Positions 49,025 through 59,240 are shown, counted from the first letter of the stretch. The stretch: 64,000 nt of DNA from Phymatolithon calcareum (GCA_977006965.1 OZ345371.1:1-64000); one strand, 5' to 3'. Translations and numbers: made by a program. The notes: generated by a model from the letters alone, not told the origin.

Positions 49025-51362
49025 GGGGGAAATTGTAGATTATTATTTTAGAAGCCCTCAACGCCGGTATTCACCAACACCAGAGCAGCTTCCCGTTGAT
49101 ACTGCCATCTCATTACCCAATCAGATCACATTACACTATCATTTCTTCTAACATATGGATTTCCAGTGCTAAAAGTTTGTCAATCGCCGTTTTCGTCCCT
49201 TTTTCCCAAGATTCTTCTGCTCTTGGACTTGTTAAATTTCGTTGTAGAGTTTTCAGATTCTCTTCTGCGACCTCGTTGAAATGTTCAACGTACGACTCTG
49301 CTCTTCGTGGTGGGAAGCGGCCGAAGAACCACTTAACTGCTAGGAGTCGGTGTTTCCTGGATCGAATTTGGAGTACAGGGCTTACTTTCTCCTTAGTGTC
49401 CACGGTAATTTTTCTCTCTTTTTCTTCTTCCTTTTCAATCCATTCCTGTCGTCGGCGGTGGCTCTCGTGTTTGTGGGTCACCAGCCCTCGTACGGCTCGC
49501 TCGGTACTGCCTCTTAGGAGCTCATGCTCCTGCAGATAGCGGATATCCATCTCTGCTTGCTGTATGTCCCCTTCTTTTCCAGCGTAATTTTCTTCCTTCT
49601 CGATTTCGTCCTTCCCTCGTATAAGCCTCTGTGCGAAGTGCTCTCCGAGTTGCGCTCTTCTTATCTTTGGTGGAGTAATTCTGCAGAGGGCTCGCATTCG
49701 GGCGTGCAATCGTTTCGCGTAGTTACCGAAGGCAACAGAGTAGAACAAACCCTCCGCTTGGTTGATCTGCGCTTCGACTGAGTTTGTCCATGGTGTGAGG
49801 TGTATCGCGTACTCCCATCTGCATTGCACAAGAGCCTTGTACATTGCTATATTCTTGGTAGTAGCTAGTCCTTGCGCTTGGACTCCCAGGTCTTTTAGTC
49901 CCATGATGATTCCCTTCGCCGCGTTGATGCGGTTTAGTGTTGCGTGGTGGGTTACTCCCGTGTTGTCGATCGTGGTTCCCAGGTATTCCAGTAGGCGTGT
50001 TTCGTGGAGCTCCTGGCCTGAGAGCCGGAACTTGCGTTTGAATAATCCGGGATAGATAAGCACTTCGCTTTTTCCTTTCTTAGTGTTCCATGTCATTCCA
50101 TTTTCTGTGGCCCAGCTCGTCGCCGTATCCAAAAGCCATTGCATACCATCGGAATTGGTGGCTTGGAGCTGCACGTCGTCCGCGAAAAGTATCGCGGGGT
50201 GCTTCGACATATGCCGAGGTGCTTTTTCCATTGCGAACGCGAATGTGTCCATGAACAAGTTGTACAAGCAGGGGCTCAGGGGCGATCCTTGGGGGACTCC
50301 GCGGTCAATAAGGAGCCACTTCTTTTCCTCGTCTCCGGCCGTTGTAATCCAGGATGGTTTGAGCAGGTATCTGACCATCTCCGCTAAGTCTGCGGGTAGG
50401 CATTTGTCCACACGATTCTGGAGTATGTCCCTAGGAACCCGATCGTAAGCCGCCGAAAGATCGAGAACGGCTACAAAGCGGTGTCCCTTCTTCATTGTGC
50501 TCGTGGACCTTAGTATCGCGAGCTCTGTCCCCTTATTTCTTTGGAATCCTAATTGGAAGTGGTGAAACTTGTACCGGCTGCGTATCGCCGAGTCCATGGC
50601 AGCGTCAATTATTTTCCGCACTTGGCTTAGGAGCGATATCGGTCTGTAGTTCCCAGCTTCGTGTGTCACTCCTTTCTTGTAAATCGGAATCAGCGTTGCT
50701 CTTCGCCAAGCCGTCGGGATGCATTTCAGCTTGCCGCACATTTCCCATAGGGACACAATCAGTTTCCCGCTCATTTCCGGATTTGCTTGGAGCATTTCAA
50801 CTCCGATCCTGTCAGGCCCAAGTGCTTTTCCTCGTGGTGCTCGCCGGACTGCACTTTTGATCCCTTCCCGAAGTGTCTCTGACACTGCGAAATGACTTAG
50901 GGTAGGGTTCCAGGCTTTCTCTGTTTTGCATACGTTGGCAATATGGGCTGTGAACATGTGGGGGCGCACGGGAGCTCCCAGCGCTCGATTGATCCCTCTT
51001 CGTTTTCGCTTACATCTTAAGATTTTGCTCAGCGTCTCCATGGCTTTCCGGGGCGACTGGTCTTCAATATCATCGATGTATTTGGTATACTGCCCGGTTT
51101 TCGCCTTTCGTATTGCGGCGCGCCTTTCGTTTCGGAACTTCTTGTATGTTTTCCAGTCCTCCGTTCTCATTGTTTTCTTGGCTTTCCGGTACAGGCGGGT
51201 TCTCTCTTTTGCCATTCGGTCCAGATTTGGTGTCCAGAATGGTTTAAAGCGTGGCGGTCGGCGGTGCTTGTTTGTCCACGGTTTGGTTACTAGCCGCTGG
51301 AATTTCTCGTACCATTTGTCCAACCCCTTCTTGTGGCGACAGCATCGTAGTTCCCCTAACAT
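49025..51362 (-). mobile_element. LINE G, 2,338 bp, inside copia gag
   Basis: Flanked by a 14-bp TSD (CCTACATCGCCGCA on the minus strand) at 49011-49024 and 51363-51376. 5'-truncated: it starts after the endonuclease. The 3' end is GGCTTCTAAAATAATAATC then TACAATTTCC. It sits in the same orientation as the copia element. Confidence 0.95.
49131..51362 (-). CDS. LINE G reverse transcriptase, 5'-truncated
   Basis: About 743 codons, uninterrupted. A basic pre-RT linker (RMAKERTRLYRKAKK) comes first. RT motifs follow: RAPRGKALGPDRIGVEML (0/1), LIPIYKKGVTHEAGNYRPIS (2), FVAVLDLSAAYDRVPRD (A), IDRGVPQGSPLSPCLYNLFM (B), PAILFADDVQLQATNSDG (C, DD intact) and RLLEYLGTTIDNTGVTHHA (E). The post-RT region is shared by families B-H: VQCRWEYAIHLTPWTNSVE, RRAQLGEHFAQRLIRGK, and a C-terminal block SRKHRLLAVKWFFGRFPPRR ending ALEIHMLEEMIV. 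No RNase H. The start is supplied by the copia gag ATG at 51,743, giving an 870-codon chimeric frame. Confidence 0.93.
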   Translation of the reverse strand: MLGELRCCRHKKGLDKWYEKFQRLVTKPWTNKHRRPPRFKPFWTPNLDRMAKERTRLYRKAKKTMRTEDWKTYKKFRNERRAAIRKAKTGQYTKYIDDIEDQSPRKAMETLSKILRCKRKRRGINRALGAPVRPHMFTAHIANVCKTEKAWNPTLSHFAVSETLREGIKSAVRRAPRGKALGPDRIGVEMLQANPEMSGKLIVSLWEMCGKLKCIPTAWRRATLIPIYKKGVTHEAGNYRPISLLSQVRKIIDAAMDSAIRSRYKFHHFQLGFQRNKGTELAILRSTSTMKKGHRFVAVLDLSAAYDRVPRDILQNRVDKCLPADLAEMVRYLLKPSWITTAGDEEKKWLLIDRGVPQGSPLSPCLYNLFMDTFAFAMEKAPRHMSKHPAILFADDVQLQATNSDGMQWLLDTATSWATENGMTWNTKKGKSEVLIYPGLFKRKFRLSGQELHETRLLEYLGTTIDNTGVTHHATLNRINAAKGIIMGLKDLGVQAQGLATTKNIAMYKALVQCRWEYAIHLTPWTNSVEAQINQAEGLFYSVAFGNYAKRLHARMRALCRITPPKIRRAQLGEHFAQRLIRGKDEIEKEENYAGKEGDIQQAEMDIRYLQEHELLRGSTERAVRGLVTHKHESHRRRQEWIEKEEEKERKITVDTKEKVSPVLQIRSRKHRLLAVKWFFGRFPPRRAESYVEHFNEVAEENLKTLQRNLTSPRAEESWEKGTKTAIDKLLALEIHMLEEMIV

Positions 51363-51743
51363 TGCGGCGATGTAGGCAGCAGCTGACGGGTAGGTGTCGA
51401 GTGGTTTGACGATGGCTGTTGCGGCAACGTCGTAGATTGATGTCTGAGGAGCCTGCTGGATGAGATGTTTGTAAGCGTTGAGAGCGGTCATTGGGGCTAT
51501 GGCTTGCCGAAAGGATGTGTGGACCGTGAGCATTAGGAATGACTTTAGAAGCGCCGCTTGCGCCATTTCGATACCGCTGGCGGCCGCTGGCGCACGGGTG
51601 AGCAGGTGTTCGGCGCGCTGGCCCTGCGCAACGGCTTCGACGCAGAGCTTCCAGTCGCGGTGGTTGGCAGCGTCGGCGCTGAGTTTGTCGACTCCATCCG
51701 TGGGCCAGGGGCGGGTGGGAATGTGGTCATTAGTCTGTGCCAT
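51363..51743 (-). CDS. gag: copia gag N-terminus
   Basis: About 127 codons from the ATG at 51,743, 125 bp inside the primer-binding site: AQTNDHIPTRPWPTDGVDKL, then NHRDWKLCVEAVAQGQRAEH, then the helical gag region typical of copia elements. At 51,363 it runs into LINE G, and by chance the frame stays open into the LINE coding region. The register across the TSD (Y-I-A-A) is the same as that at 49,010, so the two gag parts were one frame before the insertion. Confidence 0.88.
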
Positions 51744-51867
51744 GGCGGCCGCGGTTTTGGCGTGACTGGTTCCTGACTTTGCGTATTTGGGGTTGTCGTT
51801 ACGCGTGGAGCGCGCCGGAAAGCGGCTCTGGTGAAGGTTCTCTAAGTGCGCTATGGTGGTTAACGTT

Positions 51868-51881
51868 CTGGGCCCATAACC
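51868..51881 (-). promoter_or_regulatory. Primer-binding site, half-tRNA type
   Basis: Directly inside the 5' LTR the element reads GGTTATGGGCCCAG. Its complement, CTGGGCCCATAACC, equals the anticodon stem-loop of eukaryotic initiator tRNA-Met (CAU anticodon included). The Drosophila copia element uses the same internal tRNA region rather than the tRNA 3' end (established knowledge). Confidence 0.85.
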
Positions 51882-52076
51882 TGTGGAGACTAGTTCCTTG
51901 GTTTATTGGAATGGTGGAACTCTAGCTATTTGTAGGCTAGATGTGCCTGTCGGCTGGGTGGCACAGTGTGTCGCGTGCTTGGTTCGCCAGCCAGATATGT
52001 GGCTGGCGAGTCATGCGATCACCCATGTGCGCTATGAACTCGAGTCTCTCGATATGTGGGTGATGTAGGACTAGCA
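51882..52076 (-). repeat. 5' LTR of the young copia element
   Basis: 195 bp, same sequence as the 3' LTR. In the element's own orientation it starts TGCTAG and ends CCACA. Confidence 0.95.
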
Positions 52077-52829
52077 AAGAGACGTCCTTGCAAGACGATT
52101 TGTGCAGAGATTGATAAGAAGACGCGATGCGCTGATATCTGGTCCAACAACAGAGATCTCGAACAAGGAACGTCAAGAAGCGGAGAGAGATATTGTCCAT
52201 GCGAAAGTGAATGGTTTCCTGTGCGAAGCAGCAAACGAAACGATAGCTACGACAAACATCAAGAAATACCAAAGAAACAAGATACTGGAGGCCGCAGAGG
52301 ATGCGGAAAAGTCGAAAAAACGACCTATACCGCTCGCGAAAGTGTCGTTACCGCCGCACCTTCTCTTCAAGTCAAGGAGACATAGAACACTTGCCATCAA
52401 GTGGTCATTTGGAATGTTCCCTCCAATGAGCACCTCTAGCCTTATCGAACTCACCGGCCAATGTGGAAAAGATGCCATCGAAGACATGATAAATGGCCTT
52501 GCAAAGGACAGACTCTCCAAAGAAGGCAGCGCCTGGACTAAGCGAGCACTGGACGAGCTCCTAACCATGTTTCAGGCTGTGGACAAGTAAGGACTACCCG
52601 CAAATTGAAATTACAGCGTGTCACAGGACAGGGGAGTAATTTTCCCCCTCGAGGTCCCGAAGGAGACCAGAGGTGGGTTTTTGTAGTCCACTGAGTCGTG
52701 TTACACCAACAAGAAAAGAAAACCCGTTCAGGACAGAATCTAGCCAAAACCCCTTGGCCTTAGGAAAGTTGCCCCGAGCGTCAGCAGATGCGTTGGTAAC
52801 TTTTAAATAAAAATCTACTTTTTTTCTTC

Positions 52830-53371
52830 TTCGTCAATTATCATTGAACCTGAGAGACTTTTCGTTGCGCTATAATCCTACGCTTACGTTCTCATTTTTA
52901 AATGAAAGTAGTTTATGGTTTCGGACATTTTCTTTGGACAGTACCAACTGCCATTTCCGGTATCTCTTTTTGAATATCGGAAAGTCGTTGTTTGGGCATT
53001 AAGAATGACAGTAGGAAAAGACTTCACGAAGAAGAAGAAGCGGGAGTTTTTATTCAAAAGTTACCAACGCATCAAAGAAATAACATCTTTGCAAGCACTG
53101 GTTTTCTATATTTCACCGATTCCCATACCCCTGGCAAGATCCCGAACTCGATGAAGCTCTCCTAGATATTTCAAACTTAATGCCTAAGCAACGACTTTCC
53201 GATATTCAAAAAGAAATGCTGGAAATGGGAGTTGATACTGTCCAAAGAAATGTCCGAAATTAAATACTTAAATGAGAACGTAAGCGAAGGATTGTAGCTC
53301 AACGAAAAGTCTTTCACGTGCAATGAAAATTGATAAACGGAGATTCAATTAAACAGAAATCCAATCCATCC
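52830..53371. mobile_element. Patchwork of LINE F and LINE E 3' ends
   Basis: At about 52,830-53,000 the reverse complement of the LINE F tail appears (GAGACTTTTCGTTGCGCTAT, ATCGGAAAGTCGTTGTTTGG). At about 53,045-53,075 there is a minus-strand LINE E end (TTTTTATTCAAAAGTTACC). At about 53,100-53,371 a plus-strand LINE F end finishes in CAGAAATCCAATCCATCC. Borders are approximate. Confidence 0.75.
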
Positions 53372-53505
53372 AAGAATTCGCTGGCGCCAAAAACAAGGCA
53401 CCCATGATGATGGATGCCATATGAATATCCAGTTCGTTCGTAGCTGTACTAACTGAAACGCATCTGGGAAGTCACGATTCCAGTCCGTTTCCTTGGCCGT
53501 GCGAA

Positions 53506-55080
53506 ATGACCGCACGAAAGCCCTCAACAATCTCTATTCATGACGAGAAGAAATCAAGAACCAGCCGTCTGCGAGGAGGAGTCGCTCTTCTCATCCGACC
53601 TGGATTCAAATACCGAGTCCTCCGAAAAGATTCGACCCACATGTACCAAATCATGTCAATTTCCGTACTCGGAATCATCGTGGTTGCCGCATATGTCTCA
53701 CCTCTCTCCAGCCCCAAGGAGTATATGAAAGCTATAGAAATTCTACGAAGACACGCAACTGGCCCCACATTATTCTGTGGGGACTTTAATGCGAGGCACA
53801 AGCTCTGGGACGAGTTGCACTTCTTCGATTGTGCGAGAGTTTTCGTTACAAGATAAATGCTCCAAGAGAGCCAACCTTTCATGCACAATCTCGAAAAAGC
53901 TGCATTGATCTATTCATCTCGAAAAGAATCCAGTGCGGTCCCGCAAGACTGCTGAATGGATCTTGGGGATGGTGCAGCGATCACCTCCCGGTTGTATGCA
54001 CATCTAATTTGATGACTCTAAAAATGGAAAAATCATATACAGTCCCGCTTCATAAACGCTCTGATCCTCTTGCTAAAGCCCGGGCTGCAGAATACTGCAC
54101 GAAGCATATACCCGCATTAATCGAAAGATTGGGAACAGTTTCCACTCAGCACGAGCTTGAGTCACTGTACGAGGAAGCTTGCAAAGCCCTCATATCCCCT
54201 TGGCTTGCCGGAAGAAAACCGCGAGGAGGAAGATTCACAAGGTACTGGGACCTCGAGCTAGATAGACTGGCTTATAAAAGATCCCGCTTGTTCCGGAATG
54301 CCAAACTCACGAACAATCCCGACGACTGGCAAGAGTACCGAAAAGTACAGACCCTGCAAACTGCAGACCGATAGCCCTTCTATCGCATGCAAGGAAAATC
54401 ATAGAGAGCGCTCTGGATAAAATCCTGAGAAAACACTACTGCTTCAATAAGATCCAAACTGGCTTCAGGAAGGGCTCTGGACGCTCGGATGCCGTATTGC
54501 AGACAATTGCGGCAATCAAAAATGGTCACAGGAACATGGCCGTTCTCGACCTTTCGAAGGCCTTTGACACCATGCCAAGACACGTTCTATCTCGACTACT
54601 CAAGAAGAGGCTTCCTGCAACACTGGTCTCTTTGGTTATGTACTTTCTCCAACCTAGCATGATCTATACTCCTACTAGGGGTACCACAAGGATAACCACT
54701 ATGACCGGCGCTATATAATATCTTCATGGACGTACTTGCTGAGAGCTTGTCAAGAATTCCGTTTCATTATCAAAAAGCCCGGCCCCGTTTCTCGCGGATG
54801 ACGTCATACTTCGCACTTTTTCCTCAATAGGGCTTCAATTGCTTCTGGAAATCGCCTCGGACGGGGCCGCCTCTACCGAGATGGTCTGGAAAACAAAGGT
54901 CGGGAAGAGTTGCGTCATAACTCCCAATGGAGCAAACAAAAGCTTCAAATTCGTTCTTGCAAGAAAAGAAATCGAGACTGTGTCCGAAACTACATACTTG
55001 GGCATCACCATATCTTCGAACGGCGTAACAGAAACCTCTACGCTTTCCAGAATAGATGCTGCACAGAATCGACACTTTTT
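53506..55080 (+). pseudogene. LINE F endonuclease and RT, broken frames
   Basis: 53,506-53,856 carries RLRGGVALLIRPGFKYRVLR and LFCGDFNARHKLWDELHF, clear APE endonuclease motifs. 53,829-54,374 carries WCSDHLPVVCTSNLM (terminal DH pair) and the basic linker RLAYKRSRLFRNAKLTNNPD. RT continues in other frames: ARKIIESALDKILRKHYCFN (about 54,385-54,444), GHRNMAVLDLSKAFDTMPRH (54,524-54,583), GVPQG near 54,677 out of frame, and ADDVILR near 54,800. At least four frame breaks. Confidence 0.8.
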
Positions 55081-55124
55081 TAATTTTGAATTTATTAAAC
55101 GCCCTCAGAAACACTCATAAGACT

Positions 55125-56514
55125 TTCTTTTTTTTTCCTTTCAAGTTTATTTAAAAGCCCCACAGACTTCCGAAGATATGGGCAAGGCTTCCTCTGGTGC
55201 TACCTACCTTTGTGTAGCTCACAAAACTTCCACTAGAATCGCAGACGGGAAAACTTAGGACTCAAAGTAGTCCTATCTCAGTCCTCTACGGGATTGTTGG
55301 TGCTTGGACTCGACCACTTTTTGCCTTGCATTCTGCGGATTAATACAGGCCTTCTTCGTTCTCCATGCGTTCTATGAGTGTCTTGCTAAATAGTAAGAGC
55401 TCATCTAGCGCCTTTTCTGTTTCCAGTCGTTTTTCTCCTTCGAGTTCGTACCCTGCTAGCGTGCGTTCAAGGGTCTCCATATGCTCTCTGGCTCTGGTGC
55501 CGAATTCTTCAGTCATACTTGTTGTTGACACCTGTGGGAATCTGCCACAGGCATACTGCAGTGCGAGTTGTCTGTGCTTCACCTTGGGGAACTTGAGGAT
55601 TGCTGGCAATTCTCTTGTTTTGTCGTATGGTATCTTTCTTTTCCGCTTCGATTCTAGGCGGTCTCCTTCCATTTCCAGAAATTTCGATCGAAGTGCTTGC
55701 GACGATTGGTTTGCTTGGATATGCTTTACCGCTTCACCGAACGGCTCTCTGGTATCCATCGCGGCGATATCTTTCTTCGTGTACTGCCATTCATCGTTGT
55801 TTCTTCTTACTGGCACTTCCTTTGAATACATACGTTCTTTCGCCTTGTTCCTTCTCAGCATTTTGAAGGCCAACATTTCTCGTCGATGTGCGGCCGCCTG
55901 GATCCGGCACAGGAGACGGAGCCTATCCGTCCTTCCTCGGGCCAGTGGCCCGAATACTTGATTGAAGAATGTTGCTTCTACTTCCTTGACGGCATTTTGT
56001 ACGTCTTCTGTCCAGGGCGTTAAGTGCATTGCGTACTCCCAGCGTGGCTGTACTAGTGCCTTGTATATCTGAATACACTTCTGTATACTCAGCCCTTTCT
56101 TGAACACTCCCAGTGTACGCAACTCGTACACGGCCGTCCTTGATTTCTTTAGTCGTTGCATCATTAACGTATCTGTAACTCCTCCGGGGTCTAGGGATGC
56201 TCCAAGGTACGTGACCTCCGGAACTTGTGCTAGCACCTTGTTCGCTAGCTTGAATGTCTTGCCCAATGTTTCTTCTGATTCGAGGACTTCGCTTTTCCCT
56301 TGTTTAGTGTTCCAAGTCATCTCTCGCTCTTGTGCCCATTGGGTAGCTATATCCAATAGTCCTTCCAGTGCCGCGGGTGATTTCGCAGAGAGAAGAACAT
56401 CGTCTGCGAAGAGGATAGCCGGTACTTCAGCCCAGGTTTTTGATGCCCGGCTCATTCGTTCTGCGAATTCATCCATGAAGATGTTGTAGAGGCTTGGACT
56501 GAGAGGGGACCCTT
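55125..56514 (-). mobile_element. LINE C inside LINE F
   Basis: A 15-bp TSD, AACACTCATAAGACT, lies at 55110-55124 and 56515-56529. The 3' end on the minus strand is GGGGCTTTTAAATAAACTTG followed by a purine-rich A tail. 5'-truncated within the RT, just after GSPLSP. Confidence 0.93.
55340..56476 (-). CDS. LINE C reverse transcriptase C-terminal half
   Basis: 378 codons, uninterrupted. The nominal start is the internal Met of the motif B/C segment (FMDEFAERM in the register). EVPAILFADDVLLSAKSPAA is motif C with DD intact. PEVTYLGASLDPGGVTDTLM is the thumb region. VQPRWEYAMHLTPWTEDVQN and the C-terminal KHRQLALQYACGRFPQVSTT, ending ELLLFSKTLIERMENEEGLY, are the post-RT region shared among the LINE families here. 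The lost 5' part shows it is a dead-on-arrival copy. Confidence 0.88.
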   Translation of the reverse strand: MDEFAERMSRASKTWAEVPAILFADDVLLSAKSPAALEGLLDIATQWAQEREMTWNTKQGKSEVLESEETLGKTFKLANKVLAQVPEVTYLGASLDPGGVTDTLMMQRLKKSRTAVYELRTLGVFKKGLSIQKCIQIYKALVQPRWEYAMHLTPWTEDVQNAVKEVEATFFNQVFGPLARGRTDRLRLLCRIQAAAHRREMLAFKMLRRNKAKERMYSKEVPVRRNNDEWQYTKKDIAAMDTREPFGEAVKHIQANQSSQALRSKFLEMEGDRLESKRKRKIPYDKTRELPAILKFPKVKHRQLALQYACGRFPQVSTTSMTEEFGTRAREHMETLERTLAGYELEGEKRLETEKALDELLLFSKTLIERMENEEGLY

Positions 56515-56766
56515 AACACTCATAAGACTGTAAGGGAGATGCGTTTCAGATGCTACTACCTTGGTAGCTCCTTTGCTATGTTAAAGCCCGCAAAACCCGG
56601 GCTCTTTGCTGTCGTCGTAGCCCTAGCTGCAAAAACCCTCGTCCAGAGAAGGTGGAGGGAAAAGCTTAGAGTCCACTTGTCCTGTTCGTAGGAATCTCAG
56701 CGTCGCCGTTCTATTTTGTCTTGGTCTATTCCATGTCGTCATAAAAGACGATAACAGAATCGACCG

Positions 56767-57640
56767 ATGGTTCTAGGAAAGATCGGACAGCACGGAAAAG
56801 TTCACACCCTCGACATGCTTAAGACTATAAGGGCGCTCGTCCGTCTAATGACGGAGTATCTTTTCCCGTTCGCAGATCTGACGCGTAACATCCTTCGCGC
56901 AGAGGACGCCCTAGAGAGTAACCTGTTCTCTAGAATGTTCGGAACCTGGTGCAAGAATATGCAGGCCCGCTTTCGAGGAATATGCCACCTGGAATCCATT
57001 CAACTACGCCAAGCGCATTTGAGCTCCAAGTTCATAACAGCACAGAAATTTCGAAGAAAAAAGGCACTTGAGCTTCCCAAGGGCACAGCACAACTGGAAA
57101 TATTGAACGCGACAAACGATATGCTTCACAAAGCTCTTCTCTGTACCTCTACAGAGGAATTTGCACGCACCCTAGACGCTACGACAAACGTAAACGCAAG
57201 AACACTGAAGAGCGCAAAAGAAGAATGGGAAGCATGTCTCCCTTCTAAAGCCACAGGACGGGTGGGCCGGCGCCTCCTTAGTCCATCAGGAACGAACTAC
57301 CACATTCCTCACCCTCAAAAAAGCGAAGCACAGGCTTCTTTGCACGCACTGGTTATTTCACCGCTTCCCATATTCCTGGCAAGAACAAGCAAGAAACGAA
57401 GATCCCGAACTCGATGAAGCTCTCACAGTTATCTCAAACTTAATGCCCAAGTAACGACTTTCCGATATTCAAAAAGAGATGGTGGAAATGGCAGTTGATA
57501 CCGTCCAAAGAAAATGTCCGAAATCAAAATGAAAACGTAAGCGAAGGATTGTAGCGCAACGAAAAGTCTCTCACGTGCAATGACAATTGACTAAGGGACC
57601 TTCAATAAAACAGAAATCCATCCATCCATCCAAGAATTCA
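56767..57640 (+). pseudogene. LINE F post-RT region and 3' end
   Basis: 216 codons at 56,767-57,417, parallel to the post-RT region of the other families: RALVRLMTEYLFPFADLTRN, EDALESNLFSRMFGTWCKNM, and RQAHLSSKFITAQKFRRKKA. The final register is out of frame; the correct one reads HRLLCTHWLFHRFPYSWQEQ, then LDEALTVISNLMPK, then a stop. The 3' end with AGCGAAGGATTGTAGCGCAA and (ATCC)n follows. Confidence 0.8.
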
Positions 57641-58436
57641 CGAACCAAGACGTACAATAAACCAGCAATTATTGTTTGAACAATACCCATGAAAATGCAC
57701 GTTAAACGATCTCAACCGACTTTTCTTATGTAGGTCTTGCTAGTCGGCGCAAGCACGTAGGCTGAACATCCCGCAAGAAACCGAAGTGGCGTGATGCTAT
57801 TAGTGTACGAAAGGTGAAGATTTTTCCAATTGAGCCCTTCTATGCTCAAGTTATTACAAGACGCTCCCACCGGTACAGTAGTAAAATAATGTCGGTTGGC
57901 CGGAGCTTCTTCACTTTTATCCAGCCGATATGCAATACTGCGACATGCAAAATTGCTACTTTGGGTGCAAGAAAACATGCGTAATTGCATTCAATACGGC
58001 CTGCAAAGAACAAAACACAATGGGAAAATCGGTTCATTCGGAGCGGCCCTCGTGGCGATGGAATGGAGTACGGATGAAGACGTCTTCCGAATTAACGGGA
58101 AAGACACCTCAGTAAGGGGTACTGATGACAAAAGGCGGCTTCAGCTTGGTCCTTCATGACCATTCCGTGACTTGTGTAGACAATTACGGGTCTACGCTGG
58201 ACACAAGCACATAAGCCTGCTGTCCTTCTTCCACGATATTGCATTGCGTGCAAGATTTACCACGCACAGTTTGACTACCGCAATTTCTGGGCATGTTCCT
58301 AATACAGATAGTAACATAAGTCTATGTAGTGTTACCAGAAACAGTATCGATGTCCCATAGCAATATCGCGAGCATATCTGGTAGTTACATGGCTACCTAT
58401 GATAGTATTTAGAAACAGTATAAAACCTGGTTGCAG
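57640..58436. other. Unassigned region
   Basis: Short frames on both strands (57,712-57,990, -; 57,896-58,159, +). No motif is recognised. Confidence 0.3.
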
Positions 58437-58614
58437 CCGCCTCAAGAAATATGAGTCAGGTCAGGAAGATAATCGATTCCGCCCTAGACTCATACATAAG
58501 GGATCACTACCGGTTTAACAGAGCACAACTGGGTTTTCGGAGAGACAAGAGCACATATTTAACCATACTTCGTGCAAAGAATACTATACAAAAAGGTCAC
58601 CCGTTCCTTGCTGT

Positions 58615-59240
58615 CCACCAAAAATGAGGAGACGTCATCAAGCAGAAAGGTTTGCATTAAGCCTGGTAAGGCACAAAAAGCGCCTTGAAGAAACAGAAGA
58701 GTACGTTGGAAGAGATGAGGACGTAAAAGAAGCAGTGAAGGATATTGAATATCTCAAGATGTATGAAGACTTGCGACAAGCCCTTCAGAAAGCCCAGGAG
58801 GGATCTGTCACGAAGAAGACGAGGAGAGAAGAAACAATTAAGGTATGGGAAAAGGAAGAAGAAGGCAGATCAATGAAGATTCCTATTGAAGGCAAGCTAC
58901 CAGGGATCCTTTACATAAGAGAAAGAAAGACACGTTTAAGGTGCCTAAGGTTGACATTCAACCGAGCACCCCTTTGCAGAAAATCAGTATTGGGAGCTTA
59001 CTGTGGGATTACCGCGGTGGTCGAACTAGTCGCCTTACAACGTACTCTAGCGTCATCGAAGATGTGTACAGAAATTGAGTTTGAGTGCAAGAGACTCACA
59101 GGAGCTCTTTTTGGGAGAGAATTACGAATCAAGAACGTTTTGAGCAGCCAGATGACTATAGCGTAGAGATTATGCAAGAGCTGCCCCGTTACTCCAAGGT
59201 GAGGCTTTGGGAGTTCTCAAAAATAAAATCATCAAATATC
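58615..59240 (+). mobile_element. LINE B, innermost of the nest
   Basis: Inserted in LINE D motif A. The TSD is 15 bp, CCCGTTCSTTGCTGT, with one mismatch (58600-58614 and 59241-59255). It encodes 180 codons at 58,624-59,166: QAERFALSLVRHKKRLEETE, then EEEGRSMKIPIEGKLPGILY, then RLTGALFGRELRIKNVLSSQ. The 3' end is AAAATAAAATCATCAAATAT. 5'-truncated after the RT. This is the cleanest B copy in the window and the reference for the other fragments. Confidence 0.92.

Larger units (their letters stand above)
44984..52076 (-). mobile_element. Ty1/copia element, young, with nested LINE G
   Basis: Bounded by identical 195-bp direct repeats and a 5-bp TSD, AAGAG, at 44979-44983 and 52077-52081. Without the nested LINE it is about 4.74 kb: LTR, primer-binding site, gag-protease, integrase-RT-RNase H, LTR. 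LTR identity and long open frames indicate a recent insertion. The one frame break I can place is near 48,385, between gag-protease and pol. Confidence 0.97.
43955..52820 (+). mobile_element. LINE E copy 2, split by the copia element
   Basis: Present as 43,955-44,983 and 52,077-52,820. The two halves join without loss across the 5-bp copia TSD; copy 1 near 14,040 shows the uninterrupted sequence (GAAGAAGAGACGTCCTTGC). RT frames: 43,955-44,383 (YKDGDTALPTSYRPISLLSH; VAVLDLKAAYDSVPRNK; RGVPQGSPLSPV) and, after a one-base loss, 44,391-44,792 (FMDTFAVALDS; CKIFADDVKLSAKS; LREVKYLGVTLTEQG). The catalytic DD is intact. The C-terminal frame at 52,102-52,590 ends with KSRRHRTLAIKWSFGMFPP and LDELLTMFQAVDK. 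The 3' end is ACTTTTAAATAAAAATCTAC. It lacks an endonuclease. Confidence 0.9.
53380..57623 (+). mobile_element. LINE F, near full length, split by LINE C
   Basis: A 16-bp TSD, ATCCATCCAAGAATTC, lies at 53364-53379 and 57624-57639; it partly overlaps the (ATCC)n tail. Host halves are 53,380-55,109 and 56,530-57,623. It opens with endonuclease sequence (AVLTETHLGSH near 53,440, across a shift) and ends with HRLLCTHWLFHRFPYSWQEQ and (ATCC)n. It landed exactly at the tail end of an earlier LINE F fragment. Confidence 0.88.

Noticed and set aside
49131-51743. A single native 870-residue LINE protein
   Set aside because: The 14-bp TSD at 51,363 and 49,011 shows that the first 127 or so codons are copia gag and the rest LINE G.
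51868-51881. A tRNA-Met gene
   Set aside because: Only the anticodon arm matches, and it lies exactly at the LTR border; it is a primer-binding site.
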